A stretch of DNA of 45,966 nt from Candidatus Woesearchaeota archaeon (GTDB taxonomy: Archaea; Nanobdellota; Nanobdellia; Woesearchaeales; DSVV01): positions 1 to 45,966 of the forward strand of contig JAGVYH010000066.1 in the NCBI GenBank assembly GCA_018303325.1, in the 5' to 3' direction. Below, in pieces: positions 8,287 to 14,466 of this stretch. The translations under genes were made by a program, and so were the position numbers. The notes below the pieces were generated by a model, which saw nothing but the letters and a program-made list of their open reading frames with translations, was not told where the DNA came from and made no database searches. Positions within the stretch are counted from its first letter, which is position 1; each line of letters opens with the position of its first letter.

Positions 8287-8379
8287 TATACTAAAAGCAC
8301 AAAATAATCGAACATTATTTTGTGCTTTTGTATATACAAAAGCAATTAATTTGTTCGAAAATTAATTGCTTTTAGTATA
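8287..8379. repeat. Double hairpin with palindromic junction between antitoxin-like and nucleotidyltransferase genes
   Basis: Outer 12-base arms TATACTAAAAGC and GCTTTTAGTATA enclose two perfect stem-loops: a 16-bp stem with loop CGAAC (8293-8329) and a 15-bp stem with loop GTTCGA (8338-8373). The join GCTTTTGTATATACAAAAGC (8324-8343) is a perfect 20-base palindrome. The loops are complementary to each other. The same flanks and GTTCG loop recur at 14283-14335. The right arm overlaps the last codons of the upstream gene. Confidence 0.85.
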
Positions 8380-8998
8380 TCTCCCTCATATCATTTTGAT
8401 TAAAGGGAATATAAATCTTCCATTTATTGGCTATTTCAGGAAAATTTTTCTTTTTTAGCTGTGTTAGTTGTTGCCACTTTTGTGGTTTAAAATGAATATA
8501 TTTTTCTGGCATTCTTCCTACCTTGATGAATAACATTGATACATCATATACTGCGCAAATCTTCTGCCAGCTATTATATTTCCTAGACAAATTATATACC
8601 TTTTTCCAGTCTTTAATATGCCTAAATAAATGCATGCTTGTAAGTATCACTCTAAAACTTTTTGTTTCTATTGCATCAACCAATGCCTCTTCTGGACCAT
8701 ACACACCATGAACTTGGTGGTCATACCAAGGATTAAGTTTCATTGGCGAGTATTTGTTAATGATGTCCCACATTCCATGAACTCTCGGCAATTGCTTTCT
8801 TATGGTAATTTTGTAAATCTTTTTCCTTCCGCCAGCCCAAATAATAAGATGCTGCTCTCTTTTCAATTTTGAAATTAAGTTCAAGGCAGATTGTTTCCTT
8901 AAGCTTAATTCTTTCATTATAGTTTCAACAGTATGCAGACCTTCCAGCGTATATAAGAGCTCATACTGGCTCATTCTTTTTTTCTTGTTGTTGTTCAT
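8372..8998 (-). CDS. AbiEi-like winged-helix protein, likely antitoxin/repressor
   Basis: A 208-residue basic protein. The first 65 residues form a winged helix (YELLYTLEGLHTVETIMKELSLRKQSALNLISKLKRE followed by a wing IIWAGGRKKIYKI). The rest resembles the C-terminal part of AbiEi-type antitoxins (YGPEEALVDAIET, then a long segment ending at KWKIYIP). It lies directly upstream of the nucleotidyltransferase gene on the same strand. Such antitoxins usually bind inverted repeats at their own operon. The exact family is judged from layout and weak motif similarity. Confidence 0.6.
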   Translation of the reverse strand: MNNNKKKRMSQYELLYTLEGLHTVETIMKELSLRKQSALNLISKLKREQHLIIWAGGRKKIYKITIRKQLPRVHGMWDIINKYSPMKLNPWYDHQVHGVYGPEEALVDAIETKSFRVILTSMHLFRHIKDWKKVYNLSRKYNSWQKICAVYDVSMLFIKVGRMPEKYIHFKPQKWQQLTQLKKKNFPEIANKWKIYIPFNQNDMREIY

Positions 8999-9175
8999 AG
9001 GTATGTTTTGGAAGTTAGAGTTTCGTGCTTTTTGTACTACAATATGTTATTTATCATAAGTATTATATATACTTTTCGCTTTTTGTGTTATGTATTAATC
9101 AAAAAATTAGCTGTTAAGAATTAGCCAAATCTAATCTTTCTATTTTTAACCACTCGAAAGTGATGATAAAACGAA

Positions 9176-9222
9176 AACTTTATAAATAAGAGGTTTGTTA
9201 GAAATTACATCTATATGGGGGG
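9176..9222 (+). promoter_or_regulatory. TATA-like box and strong Shine-Dalgarno for the lipoprotein gene
   Basis: CTTTATAAATAAG at 9178-9190 is a good archaeal TATA-like box. GGGGGGTTA at 9217-9225 lies 7-14 bases before the ATG at 9232, an unusually G-rich ribosome site for this AT-rich DNA. Confidence 0.5.
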
Positions 9223-9231
9223 TTATTTTAA

Positions 9232-9843
9232 ATGAATTATATCAAAAAAGAATTATTAGTTAAATTATTATTAATTATCTTACTTACAGTTTTATTATCT
9301 CTTTTAATTAGCTGCAGCAATAATAGTAATAGTAATTATAATTATAATAAAGATGTTTACCAAAATAGCGGCGTGACAACAAATATTCCTGTCATAAAAG
9401 ATGCTTCTTTGGTTTCAGCGTCACAAAACATGATTGTTTATGAGATTGAAACTGATAAAAAAGGCGCAAGTATGCAAACCTATGAAATCGAGAGCAATCA
9501 ATATGATTCTTTCAAGGCATGGCAGGAAAAACAGAAGATAAAAGAAGAATTAGACAAATACAATACTATGAAATCAATTTGGGATGAAGAAAAGAAAAAG
9601 AAGAATAACGGCGAATATTGGAGCGAGGAAGACAGGATTAAAGAGTATTGTAAAGAAAACGGATATTTGAAATGCATTACTATCACTGAAACCTGCCTAA
9701 AAGACGGGTGTCATAAAGTTGCAATAACCTGCGAAGACGAGAAATTCAATCCTGAAAATTTAATGTGGGATGATTATGACAAAGACGAGGAATGCAAGAA
9801 GTATGATATTGTTGTTGAGAAAGATGCGTTTAAGAAAGAGTGA
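9232..9843 (+). CDS. Lipoprotein of unknown function
   Basis: A 203-residue protein with a lipoprotein signal: a Lys pair, a long Leu/Ile-rich core and LLISC lipobox (Cys about residue 28), then an N/S/Y-rich linker (low complexity, mostly AAT and TAT codons). The remainder is charged and contains a predicted helix rich in K and E (residues 95-130) and six cysteines in the last 60 residues (YCKENGYLKC, TCLKDGCHKVAITC), which could form disulfides outside the cell. No family recognised. Confidence 0.75.
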   Translation: MNYIKKELLVKLLLIILLTVLLSLLISCSNNSNSNYNYNKDVYQNSGVTTNIPVIKDASLVSASQNMIVYEIETDKKGASMQTYEIESNQYDSFKAWQEKQKIKEELDKYNTMKSIWDEEKKKKNNGEYWSEEDRIKEYCKENGYLKCITITETCLKDGCHKVAITCEDEKFNPENLMWDDYDKDEECKKYDIVVEKDAFKKE

Positions 9844-9926
9844 GAATATCAGTAATTAGAATAAGAAAAATTGATAGTACAGAGGATATACAAAAAAATA
9901 TTAAATAATTAACGGAGTTGGTTAAT

Positions 9927-10070
9927 ATGTTTTCAGATCTAAAAAAGGACAGTGAGTCAACAAAGATTCCAGAAACAATTGATAATGATTTAATATTCAA
10001 GCTAAAAGCGTTTTATGGATTTGTGTTTGTGATGTATGTGGTTTTGGGAATATTGATTGTTATGGGATAA
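9927..10070 (+). CDS. Small single-span membrane protein
   Basis: A 47-residue open frame beginning MFSDLKKDSESTK and ending in one hydrophobic helix (FYGFVFVMYVVLGILIVMG). GGAG lies about 10 bases before the ATG. It sits between two exported-protein genes on the same strand with 83 and 90 bases on either side. Coding status is supported by the start context and the clean polar-head/helix layout, not by known homology. Confidence 0.5.
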   Translation: MFSDLKKDSESTKIPETIDNDLIFKLKAFYGFVFVMYVVLGILIVMG

Positions 10071-10160
10071 GGATTTTTAGCAAGTTCTTTAAATTAATTT
10101 ATTATTTCAAAAATTAAACTAATATTCAAAGTATCAAAATAAACAGTCAATGTGATAAAA

Positions 10161-10829
10161 ATGACCCAAACAACCCGTAATCTATTATCAATTTGTGCTT
10201 TGTACGCAGTTTCATTAGTTGCACCTTCAATTTCACAGGCAGATTCTGGACCACAACAATCAGAATCTCAACAAATAGCACAAGCAGCATCACAACAACC
10301 AGCACTACAGCAAACACCACAACCAACACAACCAACTCAATTAGTTTATGAGGCAAATTGCGATGAAGTGGCAGAAATCGATATGAAATGCATTTCAGAT
10401 ATAAACGCATTTGTTCTTGTGTATGATTACCAAAAAGAAATTATAGGTTATAATTCTCAAACAGGAAATTATGTTAGAGGAACAAAAAGATATGGTGCGC
10501 GAGATAAAATAATAACACCAAGCGAACTAATTCAGCCAATGGTTGATGTTGCTTTAATGAATAATGAAGCATATAAACAGCTTCTTGATATAGACGACCC
10601 TACAAGCGAAAAGAAATTAATGCGAAATGAATGTTTTTATAGAATGAGAAAGGATTTGTTTGATCCATTAGACATAAATGAGGATATGACAATCAGCATA
10701 GACGACGATTTAAACGGCGATGTTTCTATTACTTATGAAGACAAACAGTTATATGAACAATTAAAGCAAAAACAAAAAGAAAGAGAGAGAAAGACAAAGA
10801 GGCCGCAAAGGCAATATTCATATAATTGA
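10161..10829 (+). CDS. Exported Q/P-rich protein of unknown function
   Basis: A 222-residue protein with a cleavable-type signal (NLLSICALYAVSLVAPSISQAD), a Gln/Pro/Thr linker of about 45 residues, a central domain and a very basic C-terminal tail (KQKQKERERKTKRPQRQ). The central part contains an acidic DINEDMTISIDDDLNGDVS stretch that could bind Ca2+ (inference). The open frame extends to a GTG at 10152, but I prefer the ATG at 10161. The stop codon overlaps the left arm of a perfect 19-bp inverted repeat. Confidence 0.7.
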   Translation: MTQTTRNLLSICALYAVSLVAPSISQADSGPQQSESQQIAQAASQQPALQQTPQPTQPTQLVYEANCDEVAEIDMKCISDINAFVLVYDYQKEIIGYNSQTGNYVRGTKRYGARDKIITPSELIQPMVDVALMNNEAYKQLLDIDDPTSEKKLMRNECFYRMRKDLFDPLDINEDMTISIDDDLNGDVSITYEDKQLYEQLKQKQKERERKTKRPQRQYSYN

Positions 10830-10922
10830 GAGTGTAATGATTTTTGCTGTACTTCCATACATTTTTTCAACCTTTGCTGATTTTATAGTTTATGGAGTTT
10901 CAACAAAAATCATTACACTCTC
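10828..10922. repeat. Perfect 19-bp inverted repeat at the end of the exported-protein gene
   Basis: GAGAGTGTAATGATTTTTG at 10828-10846 is exactly repeated in inverse at 10904-10922, 57 bases apart, and the right arm is followed by CTTTTTTCC. It could be a terminator for the upstream gene or a transposition scar. The spacer is itself partly self-complementary (TTCCATA with TATGGA). The open frame running through it (10837-11175) looks spurious. Confidence 0.75.
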
Positions 10923-10929
10923 CTTTTTT

Positions 10930-11076
10930 CCGCTCTCAACAAGGTCTAAGCTCTCCACCCGTTTGTTGGACGCAGTCCCCCGTCTCATGAATTTTTTTAA
11001 ATATTTTAAAAATTGTAAATTAAACTACTTAACTAAAAAATATCATTATGAGACGCGTGGCTTCGCCCAGGAACTA
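10930..11076. repeat. Dispersed inverted-repeat element 3 (family A)
   Basis: The left end reads CCGCTCTCAAC, then GTTTGTTGGACGCAGTCC and CCCGTCTCATGAA. The right end reads TCATTATGAGACGCGTGG and CTTCGCCCAGGAACT, an imperfect reverse complement. The interior is A/T only. It directly follows the 19-bp inverted repeat and lies before the promoter of the YkgJ-type gene. Confidence 0.75.
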
Positions 11077-11171
11077 AAACATAAAATGAGGACTAACAAT
11101 GAAGATTCTCTTCAAATATTCTCTTCAAAACACGATAATTTATATACTTACATCAAACATCTCTCAATAAT

Positions 11172-11654
11172 ATGATAGATTCAAATGCAGTAAAGAAAGC
11201 AAACTTAATAGCGAACAAAGCCAGAAAGAGCATAAGCAAATTCTGTTATGAAGAATGCAAATCATATTGCTGCAGAAAAGGCTATCTTGTTCTCACAGAA
11301 AAGGAAATTAAACTTGTAACGCATGGCAGACAAAAAGAATTAGAAAAAACACCAATATTAAAAAAGTTAGATAATGGCAAATACTCATTATTTTTTGGCG
11401 GAAAAGACGAGCCATGCCCTGCATTAAAGAATTTCAAGTGTACAATCCACAAAAGCAAAAATCGATCAAGCACATGCAAAAACTTTCCACTATTTGTAGA
11501 GGGAAAATACATAAGGCTCTCGCCAAGATGCCTCGCAGTCAAACAGGATAAGCTGTACCCATTTGTAAGGCAGCTTATCAAATTAGGATACAAACAACAG
11601 GAAGCTGAATCTAACGCAGACATTTTGTATGATGTTGCGTTCGAGAAAAAGTAG
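11172..11654 (+). CDS. YkgJ-type Cys-cluster protein (putative Zn/Fe-binding)
   Basis: A 160-residue protein with the YkgJ/UPF0153 pattern: CYEECKSYCCRKGYLVLT near residue 25, then CPALKNFKCTIHKSKNRSSTCKNFPLF near residue 80-105 and a last Cys in SPRCLAV. The cysteines probably bind zinc or an iron-sulfur cluster; the cellular role of the family is not well known. TATA-like ATTTATATAC about 30 bases before the ATG suggests a leaderless transcript. The C-terminal residues are ordinary for the family. Confidence 0.85.
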   Translation: MIDSNAVKKANLIANKARKSISKFCYEECKSYCCRKGYLVLTEKEIKLVTHGRQKELEKTPILKKLDNGKYSLFFGGKDEPCPALKNFKCTIHKSKNRSSTCKNFPLFVEGKYIRLSPRCLAVKQDKLYPFVRQLIKLGYKQQEAESNADILYDVAFEKK

Positions 11655-11690
11655 TTGTTTAGTTTATTTTGCATTTCTCAATTTCTTTTT

Positions 11691-11854
11691 TCCGTTCCCA
11701 GCTAGTTTGTAGGACGCAGTCCCCCGTTTCATGGATGTTTTTTTACGTTTTTTTAAACGGGAATAAAGAAAACTTCCACTAATTTAATAAAACAAGAAAG
11801 TTAAACAATAAACTAAACTATCATCATGAGACGTGTGGCTTCGCCCATGAACTG
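11691..11854. repeat. Dispersed inverted-repeat element 4 (family A)
   Basis: The left arm is CCGTTCCCAGCTAGTTTG, TAGGACGCAGTCCCCCG and TTTCATGGA; the right arm is TCATCATGAGACGTGTGG then CTTCGCCCATGAACT. The interior includes TTTTTTTACGTTTTTTTAAACGG, shared with elements 2 and 7. It lies between two convergent genes, and a terminator role for both is plausible. Confidence 0.75.
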
Positions 11855-11876
11855 AAAAAACAAAAAATACAAAAAT

Positions 11877-11899
11877 GATAATAATAATAATAATAATAA
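11877..11899. repeat. AAT/ATA trinucleotide microsatellite
   Basis: Seven or so tandem ATA/AAT units lie immediately downstream of repeat element 4 and before the stop of the convergent RNA methyltransferase gene. Confidence 0.8.
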
Positions 11900-11903
11900 A
11901 ATA

Positions 11904-12896
11904 CTAAACCTTTCGTATCTTCGCAACAAAGAAACCTTCAGTATCATTATCCTGCGGCCAGATTCTAAGGCAGTTCTTTACTTGGGGATTATATTTGACC
12001 TCTTCAAATTCTGTTATAGGTAGGGATATTTTCAAGCCAGGAAGGTTTATCTTTTCAGTATGTGCATTTTCATATTTATTCAACAGCCAGCTTATAACAC
12101 CTTCATCCTCTTCAGGCTCGAGAGTACAGGTGCTGTAAACAAGAGTTCCACCTGGCTTTAAGAGATTAAATCCTGTCTCAATCAGCTGTTTTTGCTGGTT
12201 AGCCAGTCTTCTAACCATTTCAGGATTCCATATACGCAGTGTTTTCAGGCTTTTTCTTATTGTTCCTGTTCCGCTGCATGGTGCGTCGACAAGAACCTTG
12301 TCAAATATATTCTGCCCCATTTTTTTAAAGCCTTGGCCAAACATTAATGTGACTATGCAATTTGTTAATCCGCATCTTTGGATATTGACAGAAAGAGGCT
12401 TTATTCTGTCTGGCTTGTAATCATTTGAAACTAGAATTCCTTTGTTTTCCATATACATACCTAATTGTGTTGTTTTTGAGCCAGGCGATGCGCACATATC
12501 CAGAACAACATCTCCAAGAACAGGGTTTAAAACAATCGGCGGAATCATCGACGCTGCTTCCTGCACATAAAAATAACCAAGCATATGCTCTGTAATATTG
12601 CCGATGTCCCTTCTTTTCACTAATTCAATATCCCCTTCTTTATTTTCTTTTTCTTCGCCTTTATGCTCTATCCAGAATCCTTCTTTGCACCATGGAATTG
12701 TTTCAAGGTTCCAGTTTTTGCTCAGCCTTTGTTTTAGTTCATTGACTGAAATTTTCAAAGTGTTTACACGGATAGAACGCCTTAAAAAAGCAAGAGAATA
12801 TTCTTTAAATTTATTAAAGTCAGTTAACTTAGAATATTTCTCAACAAATTTATCTTTAAATTCAAGTTCTTCGGATTTTGGTATTTGTTCTGGCAT
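11904..12896 (-). CDS. RNA cytosine-C5 methyltransferase, NSUN/RsmB family
   Basis: SAM-dependent methylation of cytosine C5 in tRNA or rRNA. Motifs: DMCASPGSKTTQLG (SAM loop), VSNDYKPDRIKPL, VDAPCSGTGTIRKS (PCSGTG), and VYSTCTLEPEEDE carrying the catalytic Cys of the TCT motif. The C-terminal EGFFVAKIRK closes the fold. I chose the ATG at 12896 (330 residues) because it lies just past the stop of the upstream HEPN-like gene and follows AAAAGGTAT; the open frame extends 27 residues further into that gene. The exact RNA target cannot be read from the sequence. Confidence 0.93.
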   Translation of the reverse strand: MPEQIPKSEELEFKDKFVEKYSKLTDFNKFKEYSLAFLRRSIRVNTLKISVNELKQRLSKNWNLETIPWCKEGFWIEHKGEEKENKEGDIELVKRRDIGNITEHMLGYFYVQEAASMIPPIVLNPVLGDVVLDMCASPGSKTTQLGMYMENKGILVSNDYKPDRIKPLSVNIQRCGLTNCIVTLMFGQGFKKMGQNIFDKVLVDAPCSGTGTIRKSLKTLRIWNPEMVRRLANQQKQLIETGFNLLKPGGTLVYSTCTLEPEEDEGVISWLLNKYENAHTEKINLPGLKISLPITEFEEVKYNPQVKNCLRIWPQDNDTEGFFVAKIRKV

Positions 12897-12897
12897 T

Positions 12898-13509
12898 TTA
12901 TACCTTTTTAGTTTGGATATACTCTTCAATAATCTCTCTGAATTCTCTTGCTTTTTCAAAGCTTTTCTTAGCTTCATATAATTCAGCGGGTCTGTTTTCT
13001 CTGTAGGTGAATTTATGCCTTTGCTCTTTCTGTGATTTTAAATCTGAAGCACTCTTCTTGATTCTTTGAAGCACTAATGATTCATCCTGACTATCCTTAA
13101 ATAATACAAGTGCCTTGGACATTCTGCTTGTTGTTATTATTTTTTTACTATCTTGCTCTAATTCAGAGTTCTTGATAAGATAATAATATAGAAATGCCAA
13201 ATAAATTGTCTTATGTGTATCCTGTGTTCCTTCAGGAATTTTTTTCCCATCTAATCCAAGCAAATATTCCACAAGAAAAAACATTGAATAATAACACTTT
13301 GTTATAACCCACATTGATGCAATGCTGATATCATCCAATTCATGGGTATTTTCAATTTTATTCAGAAGGTAAGAGGCCAATTTAAGAGTTTCTCTTGCTT
13401 TTTTCTTTGTATGTTCTAGAAAATCTAAGCTAGGGGTGTCCCACATATGATTATTATCCCATCCCTTGAAAATTGTTTTTGCTTCGTCAATATCCCTTAT
13501 CTTTAACAT
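12898..13509 (-). CDS. HEPN-fold protein paired with a nucleotidyltransferase
   Basis: A 203-residue, all-helical, charged protein. The segment IASMWVITKCYYSMFFLVEYLLGL near residue 65 has the packing pattern of archaeal HEPN domains, and TYRENRPAELYEAKK near the C terminus is a frequent companion. I do not see a clear R-x4-6-H RNase motif, so it may be a non-catalytic partner. It overlaps the MNT-type gene by 23 bases, the usual MNT-HEPN toxin-antitoxin arrangement, and is followed one base later by the RNA methyltransferase start. Confidence 0.7.
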   Translation of the reverse strand: MLKIRDIDEAKTIFKGWDNNHMWDTPSLDFLEHTKKKARETLKLASYLLNKIENTHELDDISIASMWVITKCYYSMFFLVEYLLGLDGKKIPEGTQDTHKTIYLAFLYYYLIKNSELEQDSKKIITTSRMSKALVLFKDSQDESLVLQRIKKSASDLKSQKEQRHKFTYRENRPAELYEAKKSFEKAREFREIIEEYIQTKKV

Positions 13510-14125
13510 ACTCTTTCACCAATGAATAATAATGTTCTGCACAAAAAAGCACAATACCATGCGTAAAAGCTGCCCTTCCTACAGTATATTTTTGGTTAAG
13601 CATTTCTTTTAAATCCTCTACAATCACAACACCGATATCAACATTCTTTTTGGGGTTAAGTTCTAGTACTTTATTAACTTTATCTTTAAATTTTTCAATC
13701 ATCTTTCTATCAGGCACTACAAAAAGCAAATCAAGATCTGAATTTTTTTTATATGTTCCTTTGGCATAACTTCCAAATAAAATCAATATATAAAACAAAC
13801 CGGAAAGCGCTTCCTCAAGATTGTTCAGCAAAACCCGTATATCAAGGTGTTTCCTTAAAAACTGCCTTTTTTCATACAACACTGCAGAGCTTAATTTACT
13901 GATGTCTGCTTTTTCTAAATCTACAGAAATTAATGAAGACATCCCTTTTTTTTCTAATTTGATTAATTCTTTTTTTAACAGAATAGGAATTATCTTAAAT
14001 ACTGTGACATAAGATAATTTGGTTTCCTCGGCAATCTGATGCATACTTTTGCTTTCAAGAGGAGTTCTAAGCAGATTGCCCAATATCTTGTTTTCAGTGT
14101 CTTCATAAATGGATATTTTGTTCAT
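13487..14125 (-). CDS. MNT-type nucleotidyltransferase with N-terminal winged helix
   Basis: A 212-residue protein. Residues 1-65 form a winged helix (QIAEETKLSYVTVFKIIPILLKKELI). Residues 100-190 form a minimal nucleotidyltransferase with LFGSYAKGTYKKNSDLDLLFVV (GS and DxD metal residues intact) and NVDIGVVIVED as third acid. In MNT-HEPN pairs such enzymes modify the HEPN partner, often by AMP transfer; that is family knowledge, not shown here. I chose the ATG at 14125, about 25 bases after TATATAAT, fitting a leaderless transcript; the open frame extends to a GTG at 14134. Confidence 0.8.
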   Translation of the reverse strand: MNKISIYEDTENKILGNLLRTPLESKSMHQIAEETKLSYVTVFKIIPILLKKELIKLEKKGMSSLISVDLEKADISKLSSAVLYEKRQFLRKHLDIRVLLNNLEEALSGLFYILILFGSYAKGTYKKNSDLDLLFVVPDRKMIEKFKDKVNKVLELNPKKNVDIGVVIVEDLKEMLNQKYTVGRAAFTHGIVLFCAEHYYSLVKEYVKDKGY

Positions 14126-14181
14126 ATTATACACTAAATGAATAATATTATATAGTTAGTATATAAAGGTTTTGGTTTGAA

Positions 14182-14417
14182 GTATGTGCATAACTCTTTT
14201 AAGGAGGATGCTGCTGCCTCAAATTTGTTTTCTGAGCAGTTTTATTCGTAAGATATCAAGTGGCCGAAAACTTATAAGATATATACAAAAGTCCTTAATT
14301 TTTGTTCGGAAGCTAAGGACTTTTAGTATATTCGTTGCAACTGCAGAGAATAAATTATAAAGTTTTCGGCGAAGAAAACTGACAGTAGCATAATCCCTAT
14401 GAGAGCTATGCACATAC
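14182..14417. mobile_element. MITE-like element with terminal and nested inverted repeats
   Basis: About 236 bases. The left end GTATGTGCATAACTCTTTT, then GGAGGATGCTGCTG, is an imperfect reverse complement of the right end CAGTAGCATAATCCCTATG then AGAGCTATGCACATAC. Inside are a second inverted pair GCCGAAAACTTATAA (14263)/TTATAAAGTTTTCGGC (14355) and a hairpin AAAAGTCCTTA/TAAGGACTTTT (14287-14334). It has no coding capacity. The left end recurs at 4667. It lies between ftsY and the MNT gene. Confidence 0.65.
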
Positions 14418-14466
14418 GGTTTGAATTGTGTTTTTTGTGTATACATGCTTCCACTCAAAGAATGAA

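Noticed and set aside
8287-8379. Rho-independent terminator for the antitoxin-like gene
   Set aside because: The stems are A/T-rich with conserved loops and no simple T tract after a GC stem. The recurrence at 14.3 kb fits a specific element better.
10837-11175. 112-residue open frame on the plus strand
   Set aside because: It consists of the 19-bp inverted repeat and family A element 3, with no ribosome site and no protein-like pattern.
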